Positions 1 through 6,452 of a stretch of DNA of 7,030 nt are shown here, piece by piece; within the stretch, counting starts at the first letter, position 1, and every line of letters starts with the position of its first letter. This DNA is from Peptococcaceae bacterium. Its GTDB lineage: Bacteria > Bacillota > Peptococcia > Peptococcales > Peptococcaceae. The notes below the pieces were generated by a model. The model saw only the letters and a list, made by a program, of their open reading frames with translations. It made no database searches and was not told the DNA's origin. A program made the position numbers and the translations under genes. Location of the stretch: contig JAGARS010000004.1 of the NCBI GenBank assembly GCA_017622155.1, positions 1 to 7,030 on the forward strand, in the 5' to 3' direction.

Positions 1-237
1 CAAACTTCCGGGCTTATTATCATACCCGGTATATACAATAGCACTATTTGCACGGGTAATGCCCTTGCACACATCATCCTCGGCTTCAATGAGCACTGCA
101 GACATATTCCACCGCATCAGGTTTCGTGCTGCGAAACAGCCTAACACCCCACCGCCAATTACCGCTGCATCATACCACAAACTATCCTTGTCATCTGTTG
201 CATTTACAACAGAATCCTTCGTAATTACATCATTCAT
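1..237 (-). CDS. FAD-dependent oxidoreductase (DAO / GlpA-like family), N-terminal part, cut by window edge
   Basis: Only the first 79 codons lie in the window, and the reading frame is open to base 1. After a hydrophilic leader of about 20 residues comes a Rossmann dinucleotide-binding fold: WYDAAVIGGGVLG (residues 21-33) holds the GxGxxG loop, followed by an acidic residue in VLIEAE (E51) where FAD ribose usually binds. The stretch TRANSAIVYTGYDNKPGSL (residues 61-79) closely resembles the conserved segment after the FAD loop in anaerobic glycerol-3-phosphate dehydrogenase (GlpA) and L-2-hydroxyglutarate oxidase type proteins of Firmicutes. The ATG overlaps the end of the upstream moeA fusion by 8 bases (ATGAATGA), which implies translational coupling; a weak AGGGG lies 12 bases upstream (250-254). 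The two other nearby ATG triplets do not give usable frames. The substrate cannot be read from this fragment. A role as electron partner of the aldehyde oxidoreductase is only inferred from the operon. Confidence 0.85.
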   Translation of the reverse strand, partial: MNDVITKDSVVNATDDKDSLWYDAAVIGGGVLGCFAARNLMRWNMSAVLIEAEDDVCKGITRANSAIVYTGYDNKPGSL

Positions 238-2140
238 AAGAACGCAATTCCCCTGCATTGTCTACTGTATATCCGCCTAATTCCATTAGTTTTTGACGGA
301 ATATATCACTCTTCAATACTTGCATCAATTGCTGTACCATAGGGGTATTCCATGCATAATCGGAAATGATTAAGTCATATTCTTCGACACAAATCGGAAT
401 AAAGTCCAAATCATACAGTTTGGCAGCAGAATAAATACCCATGCCGGCATCTGCACTGCCGTTTGCAATCTGCGCAGCCACAGAAGTATGGGTCATCTCT
501 TCTCGCTCATAGCCATATACAGATGCCATATCAATCTGTTCCGTTTTGCATAAATAGTCGGCCAGAATACGTGTGCCCGAGCCTTTCTGCCGATTGACAT
601 ACCGTACACCCTCTTTTGCAATGTCGGCAAATTTTTGAATATCCAGCGGATTGCCTTTGGCTACCATCAGTCCCTGCTCGCGTCCTACACAGCGTATTAA
701 TTTTACATCACCTTTCGGGAAATATTTTTTCATAAAGGAAAGATTATATTCTCCCGTAACAGTGTCCAGCAAGTGGCAGCCGGCTATATGGGCTTCGCCC
801 CGTCGAATAGCCATAATGCCGCCCATCGACCCTACATGAGACGAGCTCATATACAAACTTTCATCGGCAACATGCAGCATATTACCCAGTTCATCGAGCA
901 GTGGGTCATGGCTGCCAATCACTACCAGTGTATTTTGCAGTTTATCCAGACTGCACAAGAGGCGGATTTCTACTTCTTCTCCTGCTTCATAGCCTTCTAA
1001 ACCCTGCGGTATCTCTAAGATGCCATCTGCTTTCATAAACGAAGTTACAACACCGCTTCCTCTGCTCAACGGAGATGCCATTAAGCGGTCGCCTACGTAC
1101 CCCATACGCACTCGCACAAACTCTTTGTATTTGAGCCCTGAAACAATTGGACGCGTCAAAACTGCTTTGACATATTGTTTTTGTTCAGCAGGCACTTTCA
1201 TCCAATGGTCAATCAAAGGTTTCAGCAATTCTTCAATCACAATAATACCGGAAACCGGATATCCCGGTACACCCAGAATCGGAACTGCGCCACGACAGCC
1301 TAAAATTGCAGGCTTACCCGGTTTGATAGCAATACCGTGATACAATACTTCGCCAAGTGATTCAATAACTTTTGCCGAATAATCTTCTCTGCCGGCAGAA
1401 GAACCGGCATTCAAAATTACCATATCACATTCATCAGATGCTTTTGCAGTCATTTCTTGTATCTGTTCAAATTTATCAGGCACAATCGGATACACCACTG
1501 CCTCTGCTCCCCATTCTTTGAGCATAGCAGAAAAGATAGAACTGTTAAATTCTAAGATATCACCCGGTTTCGGATCTATACAAGGCGGTACAATTTCATC
1601 TCCTGTGGGAATAATGCCCACCACCGGTTTACGAATCACTTCTATTTCCAGTACACCGCCTGCAATCATTGCTCCAATAGCAGAAGGCGATACCTTAGTC
1701 AGCGCAGGTAGAATCATTTCTCCTACACAGATATCTTCTCCAATCTGACGAATATGCTGCCAAGGAGCCGCTGCAGCATGGATAGTAATGGTAGCGTCTT
1801 CGTTTTGTACCAGTTCTTCTACCATGATTACCGCATCACAATGTTCCGGAATTGGATCTCCGGTATCCACTATTACATATTGTCCGGATTTCAAAATCAC
1901 CGGAGTGGTTTCTGTGGCACCAAATGTATCCCGGGCATTTACCGCAATACCATCCATAGCACTGGCAGCGTAATGAGGGGCACAAATATGCGCATATACC
2001 GGTAAAGCTGTAACACGATTACAGGCATCAAATACCGGAATCAGTTCTGTTTTCGGTGTAAAGCCGTTATTCTTTAATAAAGATAAATACTCCTCTTGTG
2101 CTTTTTCAAGCGGAATATTGGTTAAATACTCAAATCCCAT
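230..2140 (-). CDS. moeA: MoeA-type molybdopterin metal-transferase fused to a C-terminal molybdate-binding-like (PBP) domain
   Basis: This 636-residue protein is about 225 residues longer than an ordinary MoeA. Residues 1-400 are a full MoeA: AMDGIAV (61-67), PTGDEIV (178-184), NAGSSAGREDY (244-254), IKPGKP (272-277), VPGYPVSG (291-298) and a C-terminal beta domain around 335-396. By motif alignment, E. coli MoeA residues D59, E188, D228 and D259 correspond to D63, E182, D222 and D253, so the metal-insertion site looks intact. Residues about 402-625 form a PBP-like domain (PF12727/COG1910 type) with CHLLD (455-459), NRQKGSGTRIL (516-526), a segment rich in HTSVAAQIANG and DFIPI. No signal peptide or membrane segment is seen, so it is cytoplasmic. 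MoeA inserts molybdate (or tungstate) into adenylylated pyranopterin. The added domain may bind the oxyanion or sense it (inference). The ATG has an AGGAGA site at 2148-2153 with a 7-base gap. Stand-alone MoeA is encoded 19 bases upstream. Confidence 0.93.
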   Translation of the reverse strand: MGFEYLTNIPLEKAQEEYLSLLKNNGFTPKTELIPVFDACNRVTALPVYAHICAPHYAASAMDGIAVNARDTFGATETTPVILKSGQYVIVDTGDPIPEHCDAVIMVEELVQNEDATITIHAAAAPWQHIRQIGEDICVGEMILPALTKVSPSAIGAMIAGGVLEIEVIRKPVVGIIPTGDEIVPPCIDPKPGDILEFNSSIFSAMLKEWGAEAVVYPIVPDKFEQIQEMTAKASDECDMVILNAGSSAGREDYSAKVIESLGEVLYHGIAIKPGKPAILGCRGAVPILGVPGYPVSGIIVIEELLKPLIDHWMKVPAEQKQYVKAVLTRPIVSGLKYKEFVRVRMGYVGDRLMASPLSRGSGVVTSFMKADGILEIPQGLEGYEAGEEVEIRLLCSLDKLQNTLVVIGSHDPLLDELGNMLHVADESLYMSSSHVGSMGGIMAIRRGEAHIAGCHLLDTVTGEYNLSFMKKYFPKGDVKLIRCVGREQGLMVAKGNPLDIQKFADIAKEGVRYVNRQKGSGTRILADYLCKTEQIDMASVYGYEREEMTHTSVAAQIANGSADAGMGIYSAAKLYDLDFIPICVEEYDLIISDYAWNTPMVQQLMQVLKSDIFRQKLMELGGYTVDNAGELRSYE

Positions 2141-2159
2141 GGTCTATTCTCCTATAGCT

Positions 2160-3380
2160 TTATTCTCCGATACTTACCACGATTTGTACCTGCGCACCTT
2201 TCGGCAGTCCCTCACAATCGCGGTCTATACAAAAATAACCGTCTGCACCTGCTAAAGTAGTAATCAATCCGGATTTCGACCGGATTGGATACGCAACAAT
2301 GCTGCTGCCCTGCCGTTCTAAATGACAGCACTGGTATTGTGCTCTCCCTTGATTCGCACTGATACTCTCGCTCAATACAGCTGTAACAGTATATAGTATC
2401 ATTGTACGTTCTGTTAAAACAGCTGCAAGCGGCAAAACAAACAGTTTGGCAACAAAATATGCAGCCACCGGATGTCCCGGCAAACCAAATACCGGTTTGT
2501 TTTGTATTTTACCTAAAATTGTTGGCTTTCCGGGTTTCATAGCAATACCATGTACCAACAGTTCCCCCATAGATTCTATCATGCTGCAGGTGGCATCTTT
2601 CACGCCAACACTGCTTCCCCCGGAGATAAGTACTATATCACATTCCGTAACAGCTTGTGCCATTTTCTCCGAAAGCAATACACGGTCATCTGTCACAATC
2701 CCATAATTTACAGCATGTACACCAAAGGCTTCCAGCATTGCCGCCAGCATATGGCTGTTGACATCACGCACCTGTCCGTTCTTTGGTTTTTCATCTATCT
2801 GAACAAGTTCATCACCCGTAGAAATAATACCTGCTCGCAGTTTTTTCCGCACCGGCACACAAAATTTGCCAATTGCCGCCAATGCACCAATATCCTGGGC
2901 ACTTAATACACGGCCTTTCTTTAATATTACTTTGCCGGGATACACATCATCACCGCGAAAAATAACATTATCACCGGGAGCTGCACTTTTGGCAATACCA
3001 ATCAATCCATCTCCATAGTTTTCGGTATATTCAAGCATAACCACGCTATCCGCACCTTCCGGTAATGCTCCTCCTGTAGGCACAATACAGCATTCATCTG
3101 TATTTAATACAAAATCTGCCGACTGCCCCATCAATACTTCATCTACAACAGGCAGCATAGCCGGAATTGCTTCGCTGCAGCCAAAGGTATCTCTGGCATG
3201 CACTGCATAACCATCCACTGTGGAGCGATTAAAATCAGGTACATATTCCTCTGAAGCAATATCTTCTGCCAGAACTCTCCCGATAGCAGAAGATAGCTCT
3301 ACCAATTCTGTATCCGCTATTCCTGTAAATTCTTTATGAATCAAATCCAGAACTTCTTCCGGTGTTTTTACATACAGCAT
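2160..3380 (-). CDS. moeA: Molybdopterin molybdenumtransferase MoeA (canonical length)
   Basis: This 406-residue protein has the usual MoeA length (E. coli MoeA is 411) and no extra domain. With ATG at 3380 as residue 1, motifs are TVDGYAV (54-60), PTGGALPEGAD (101-111), STGDEL (187-192), ISGGSSVG (252-259), MKPGKP (281-286), GLPGHPV (299-305) and a C-terminal beta domain around 325-406. The residues matching E. coli D59, E188, D228 and D259 are D56, E191, D231 and D262, so it should be active in joining the metal oxyanion to adenylylated molybdopterin. The frame can be extended to a TTG at 3395, but that codon overlaps the upstream gene and lies before the GGAGG at 3387-3391; this site sits 6 bases ahead of the ATG at 3380, which is therefore the start. 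It begins 1 base after the regulator's stop codon and is followed by a second, fused MoeA. Whether the pair splits Mo and W work is inference. Confidence 0.95.
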   Translation of the reverse strand: MLYVKTPEEVLDLIHKEFTGIADTELVELSSAIGRVLAEDIASEEYVPDFNRSTVDGYAVHARDTFGCSEAIPAMLPVVDEVLMGQSADFVLNTDECCIVPTGGALPEGADSVVMLEYTENYGDGLIGIAKSAAPGDNVIFRGDDVYPGKVILKKGRVLSAQDIGALAAIGKFCVPVRKKLRAGIISTGDELVQIDEKPKNGQVRDVNSHMLAAMLEAFGVHAVNYGIVTDDRVLLSEKMAQAVTECDIVLISGGSSVGVKDATCSMIESMGELLVHGIAMKPGKPTILGKIQNKPVFGLPGHPVAAYFVAKLFVLPLAAVLTERTMILYTVTAVLSESISANQGRAQYQCCHLERQGSSIVAYPIRSKSGLITTLAGADGYFCIDRDCEGLPKGAQVQIVVSIGE

Positions 3381-3381
3381 A

Positions 3382-4317
3382 TTAAACCTCCGCAATTCTT
3401 TTTCCTAAATCACGATAATCATTTCCCGAGAAATGCACAATTTCACTGCGAAATGCATGACTATTCAATATCTGCAGCATTTTCTGCACAGGTTCTGCTG
3501 CAAGCATCTCTTTTTTTATTACAATATCAAACCGTTCTTCTTCCAGCGGAATAAAATCAATACCATCCATTTGTCTGGAAACACGCTCTGTACCGATGGC
3601 CAAATCTGCCTCGCCATTGGCAACCGCTGCAGCCATAGTCAAATGGGATTTCATAATTTTATCGTAACCTTTTATCGATGCACCGCATAACCCCAGCTTT
3701 TTCAGCTGTAAATCCAGCAAAATACGTGCACCGGAGCCTACACGGCGATTTAATATCACAATATCATCTCTTTTTAAATCTTCCCAGCCTTTTATATTCT
3801 TTGGATTTCCGGCCTGTACATAAAACCCTTGCATACGATAGCTGATATTTATAAGCACTGCAGTTATTCCGGGCATCAGACTGCGCACATATGATGTATT
3901 GTAATCTTTCCCATCATACAAATGGCATGCCGCCACATGCACATTGTCCTGATACAACGACAGCAAGCCCTCAAATCCGGAAAGATACGTACGCCCTACG
4001 GCAACACCTTCCTGCTGCAGATAATTTGCCAGAATATCCAATACCACATCCTGCCCGGCAAGTATCAGTTCAGGCGTTTGCTTTGAATCAGGAGTCAACA
4101 AAGTAGAATGAGTATCAATATTTTTTACAGGCTTTGTGGAATGTTCATGACGCGCACGAGCAATATAGGCATCTACATCATCCTGTGTAAATCGTACTTT
4201 TCTGCCGATTTTATAAGAATGAATTTCCCCTTTGCGAATTAATTCGTAAATTGTTGATTTGCTCACATGCAAAATATCTGCTACTTCCTGTGTTGATAAT
4301 GATTTATTCTGCTTCAA
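3382..4317 (-). CDS. Cytoplasmic HTH regulator with molybdate/tungstate-binding-like PBP domain
   Basis: This 311-residue protein starts at TTG 4317, chosen because a perfect AGGAGG (4325-4330) lies 7 bases upstream and the DNA-binding domain begins a few residues later. The open frame runs on to 4452, but that extra stretch is Cys/Arg/Tyr-rich, non-conserved in look, and covers the promoter. Residues about 7-53 are an excisionase/MerR-like helix-turn-helix (PF12728 type): STQEVADILHVSKSTIYEL, then the wing HSYKIGRKVRF. A linker of about 30 residues precedes a PBP-like domain (about 83-300) with CHLYD (131-135), NRRVGSGARIL (190-200), AAAVANGEADLAIG and DFIPLEEERFDIVI. These motifs match, in order and spacing, the C-terminal domain of the MoeA fusion in the same operon. 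There is no signal peptide. Role: probably a ligand-responsive regulator of its own operon and the divergent AOR gene. The ligand (molybdate, tungstate or a cofactor species) is inferred from family and context. Confidence 0.9.
   Translation of the reverse strand: MKQNKSLSTQEVADILHVSKSTIYELIRKGEIHSYKIGRKVRFTQDDVDAYIARARHEHSTKPVKNIDTHSTLLTPDSKQTPELILAGQDVVLDILANYLQQEGVAVGRTYLSGFEGLLSLYQDNVHVAACHLYDGKDYNTSYVRSLMPGITAVLINISYRMQGFYVQAGNPKNIKGWEDLKRDDIVILNRRVGSGARILLDLQLKKLGLCGASIKGYDKIMKSHLTMAAAVANGEADLAIGTERVSRQMDGIDFIPLEEERFDIVIKKEMLAAEPVQKMLQILNSHAFRSEIVHFSGNDYRDLGKRIAEV
3387..3391 (-). promoter_or_regulatory. Ribosome binding site of canonical moeA (decides start)
   Basis: GGAGG sits 6 bases before ATG 3380 and lies inside the last codons of the upstream regulator gene. 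It excludes the longer TTG start at 3395, which lies upstream of it. Confidence 0.85.
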
Positions 4318-4324
4318 AACAATC

Positions 4325-4330
4325 CCTCCT
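4325..4330 (-). promoter_or_regulatory. Ribosome binding site of the regulator (decides TTG start)
   Basis: A perfect AGGAGG lies 7 bases before TTG 4317. No ATG or GTG in frame lies at a proper distance behind it, so TTG is the most likely start codon. Confidence 0.85.
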
Positions 4331-4389
4331 TCAAACAAACATCTGCATGCTATTTCGCTATATCTTATTTTACTACATCTTCTATATTC

Positions 4390-4417
4390 ATTATAACAGT
4401 TTACCTTTTTTTCGCAA
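4390..4417 (-). promoter_or_regulatory. Sigma-70-type promoter of the leftward regulator-moeA operon
   Basis: On the minus strand a -35 box TTGCGA (4417-4412, 4 of 6 consensus) is followed after 16 bases by a perfect -10 box TATAAT (4395-4390), with an extended TG at 4398-4397. Transcription would begin near 4383, giving a leader of roughly 66 bases before the TTG start. The spacer contains the TTACCTT element also found in the divergent promoter, so a protein bound there would block RNA polymerase. Confidence 0.75.
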
Positions 4418-4487
4418 TAGCCGACACTTTTTATTATACAAAATAATCTCATTTCGTATCATTTCGCACAATAATACACCGCTTACC

Positions 4488-4515
4488 TTGAAAAGACTGT
4501 AAGAACATTTATAAT
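4488..4515 (+). promoter_or_regulatory. Sigma-70-type promoter of the AOR gene
   Basis: A -35 box TTGAAA (4488-4493) and a perfect -10 box TATAAT (4510-4515) are separated by 16 bases. Transcription would begin about 4521-4523, giving a leader of about 50 bases. The -35 box lies inside the inverted repeat CTTAC-N12-GTAAG and overlaps the shared TTACCTT element, which suggests repression or activation at this site. Confidence 0.8.
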
Positions 4516-4571
4516 AAAATTAGCAAGGTTTATGCTTTTTTATAAATTAACTCTGACGGGAGGTATTTGAT

Positions 4572-6392
4572 ATGGCATATGCATATCATGAAAAAATTGC
4601 GCGTATCAATTTAACCACCGGTACTGTTACCGTGGAAAAATTAGATACAGATGTAGCAAAAAAATTCATCGGTGGTCGTGGTCTTGGTACCAAAATCATT
4701 TATGATGAAGGCTGTGCAACTGTAGATCCTTTAAGCCCTGAAAACAAACTGGTATATATCACAGGTCCTCTGACCGGTGCAACTGCACCATCTTCCGGTC
4801 GTTATATGGTTGTTACCAAATCTCCGCTGACCGGTATGATTGCAAGCTCCAACTCCGGCGGTATCTGGGGTGCAAAACTGAAATATGCAGGCTGGGATGC
4901 ACTGATTGTGGAAGGCGAAGCACCTGAATGGACTTACATCAACATCGTTGATGATAAAATTGAACTGCTGAATGCAGAAGAATATCTGGGAATGTTCTCC
5001 GAAGCTTTGGATGATACATTGAAAGAAAAACATGGCAAAGATGCATCTGTATTATCTATCGGTATGGCCGGTGAAAAACAGTCTCTTCTGGCATGTATTA
5101 TGAATGATAAAGACCGTGCAGCCGGCCGCAGTGGTGTTGGTGCTGTAATGGGAAGCAAAAAATTAAAAGCAATTGTTGTACGCCCAACTAATCGTAATGC
5201 CGATGAAACCCTGGCATCTGCCGAAGCATTAAAAGAAGCAAACAAAGATGTTATGGTAAACATCAAAGAAAACGGCTTAACAAGCAGCGGTCTGCGTGAA
5301 CTGGGGACTGCATGTCTGGTAAACGTTATCAACAGTGTTGGTGCTCTGCCGGTAAGAAACTGGCAGGATTCTCACTTTGAACAGGCAGAAGATATTTCCG
5401 GTGAGACTCTGGCTGAAAAATATCTGGTACGTGCCGGTGCCTGCCATCGCTGCCCTATTGCATGTGCCCGTGTTATCAAAGTTGGTGAAAAAGTTGTTGG
5501 CGGTCCTGAATATGAACCAATCTGGGCATATGGTGCAAACTGCGGCAACAATGATTTAGAAGTAATCAATGAATGCAATATGCTGTGCAACGAGTACGGT
5601 TTAGATGCTATCTCCACCCCATGTACCATAGCCGCTGCAATGGAACTGTATCAGCGCGGTGCTATCAAAGAAGAAGATTGTGCCGGTGCTCCACTGGAAT
5701 GGGGCAATGGTGATTCGCTGCGTGAATGGGTAAAACGTATGGGTAATCCTGAAACTGAACTGGATTACTTAATGAGCTCCGGTTCCGCTCGTCTGTGCGA
5801 ACATTTCGGCATGCCGGAAGTGTCTATGTCTGTTAAAAAACAAGAAATGCCGGCATACGATGCACGTGCAATTCAGGGGATTGGTGTCACTTATGCTACT
5901 TCCAACCGCGGCGGCTGCCATGTACGCGGCTATACAATCGCACCTGAAGTAGTTGGTTTGCCTGTACAGCTGGATCGTACTGTAACAAATGAGAAAGCAT
6001 TCTGGGTAAAAACATTCCAGGATTTAACTGCAGTAATCGACTCTCTTGGCATGTGCCTCTTCACCTCTTTCGCATTAGGTGCACCGGAATATACCAAACT
6101 GCTGAACGCAGCATGCGGTACCGATTATACACCGGAACAGGTACTGGAACTGGGCGAACGTATCTACAATATCGAAAGAATGTTCAACAAAGCAGCCGGC
6201 ATGAAACCGGAAGACGATCGTCTGCCAAAACGTCTGCTGACAGAACCTGTCGTATCCGGTCCTTCCAAAGGCATGACTTCCAAACTGGAAGTTACATTGC
6301 CGGAATATTATGAAGTACGCGGCTGGGACAATGCATTCCCTACCGAAGAAACATTAAAACGACTGGGACTTGACGAATGTATCGCTAATTAA
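4572..6392 (+). CDS. aor: Aldehyde:ferredoxin oxidoreductase family, tungsten/molybdenum bis-pyranopterin enzyme
   Basis: This 606-residue cytoplasmic enzyme matches the length of Pyrococcus furiosus AOR (605). The N-terminal domain begins with YHEKIARINLTTGTV and FIGGRGLGTK (residues 32-41) and continues with SGRYMVVTKSPLTG and SNSGGIWG, the pterin-binding beta region. The [4Fe-4S] ligands are C291, C294 and C298 (CHRCPIAC) plus C495 (DSLGMC). Further family motifs are GGPEYEPIWAYGANCGNND (310-328) and ATSNRGGCHVRG (442-453). E313 and H450 correspond to the active-site Glu313 and His448 described for the Pyrococcus enzyme. The family oxidises aldehydes to acids (or the reverse) with ferredoxin. 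The exact substrate and whether W or Mo is used cannot be read here. ATG 4572 has GGGAGG at 4558-4563, 8 bases ahead. The gene has its own promoter and is followed by a terminator, suggesting high, mostly separate expression. No Fe-S electron-transfer subunit is encoded next to it. Confidence 0.96.
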   Translation: MAYAYHEKIARINLTTGTVTVEKLDTDVAKKFIGGRGLGTKIIYDEGCATVDPLSPENKLVYITGPLTGATAPSSGRYMVVTKSPLTGMIASSNSGGIWGAKLKYAGWDALIVEGEAPEWTYINIVDDKIELLNAEEYLGMFSEALDDTLKEKHGKDASVLSIGMAGEKQSLLACIMNDKDRAAGRSGVGAVMGSKKLKAIVVRPTNRNADETLASAEALKEANKDVMVNIKENGLTSSGLRELGTACLVNVINSVGALPVRNWQDSHFEQAEDISGETLAEKYLVRAGACHRCPIACARVIKVGEKVVGGPEYEPIWAYGANCGNNDLEVINECNMLCNEYGLDAISTPCTIAAAMELYQRGAIKEEDCAGAPLEWGNGDSLREWVKRMGNPETELDYLMSSGSARLCEHFGMPEVSMSVKKQEMPAYDARAIQGIGVTYATSNRGGCHVRGYTIAPEVVGLPVQLDRTVTNEKAFWVKTFQDLTAVIDSLGMCLFTSFALGAPEYTKLLNAACGTDYTPEQVLELGERIYNIERMFNKAAGMKPEDDRLPKRLLTEPVVSGPSKGMTSKLEVTLPEYYEVRGWDNAFPTEETLKRLGLDECIAN

Positions 6393-6399
6393 GTATTAT

Positions 6400-6432
6400 A
6401 TGGGAGAGGGAATCATACCCTCTCCTATTTTT
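6400..6432 (+). terminator. Intrinsic terminator (or attenuator) after the AOR gene
   Basis: GGAGAGGG (6403-6410) pairs perfectly with CCCTCTCC (6418-6425) around a 7-base loop. The stem can be extended to 11 pairs (6400-6428, with one G-U). It is followed at once by a T-rich tract. It begins 8 bases after the aor stop codon. Because no promoter is evident before the next gene, partial read-through probably feeds the sulfur-carrier genes at a lower level. Confidence 0.88.
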
Positions 6433-6452
6433 ATTCAGAAAGGAGCATTGAT

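Larger units (their letters stand above)
4318..4571. promoter_or_regulatory. Divergent control region between regulator operon and AOR gene
   Basis: This AT-rich 254-bp non-coding stretch separates the two divergent transcription units. It contains a near-consensus promoter for each direction, an 11-bp near-repeat present once in each promoter, an inverted repeat at the AOR -35 box and four TTTCG(C/T) motifs. The open frames that cross it have no ribosome binding site or recognisable protein content. It is the natural target of the HTH/PBP regulator encoded at its left edge (inference). Confidence 0.8.

Noticed and set aside
2550..2906. Open frame of 118 codons opposite moeA
   Set aside because: It lies wholly antisense to a conserved MoeA, is rich in His/Cys/Tyr as shadow frames are, and has no start signal.
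4356..4363. CGCTATAT resembling a ModE half-site
   Set aside because: No matching inverted half-site lies at the expected distance, and the local regulator has an excisionase-like rather than a ModE-type HTH.
4433..4438. Second TATAAT on the minus strand as an extra promoter
   Set aside because: No acceptable -35 box lies 16-18 bases upstream; the TATAAT at 4390-4395 is far better placed.
4318..4452. N-terminal extension of the regulator to an ATG at 4452
   Set aside because: The extension covers the promoter, has no ribosome binding site and no domain-like content; TTG 4317 has a perfect AGGAGG.
4251..4502. Open frame of 83 codons across the control region
   Set aside because: Hydrophobic, low-complexity AT-driven translation with no ribosome binding site; it overlaps both promoters and the regulator's HTH.
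4522..4540. AGCA-N7-TGCT followed by T6 in the AOR leader as an attenuator
   Set aside because: The stem is only 4 base pairs, too weak to support a terminator call.
4516..4571. Moco/Tuco riboswitch ahead of the AOR gene
   Set aside because: The predicted leader is only about 50 bases, much too short for that class, and no extended pairing is visible.
4934..5332. Open frame of 132 codons opposite the AOR gene
   Set aside because: It is a shadow of the strongly conserved aor coding frame, with no ribosome binding site or recognisable domain.
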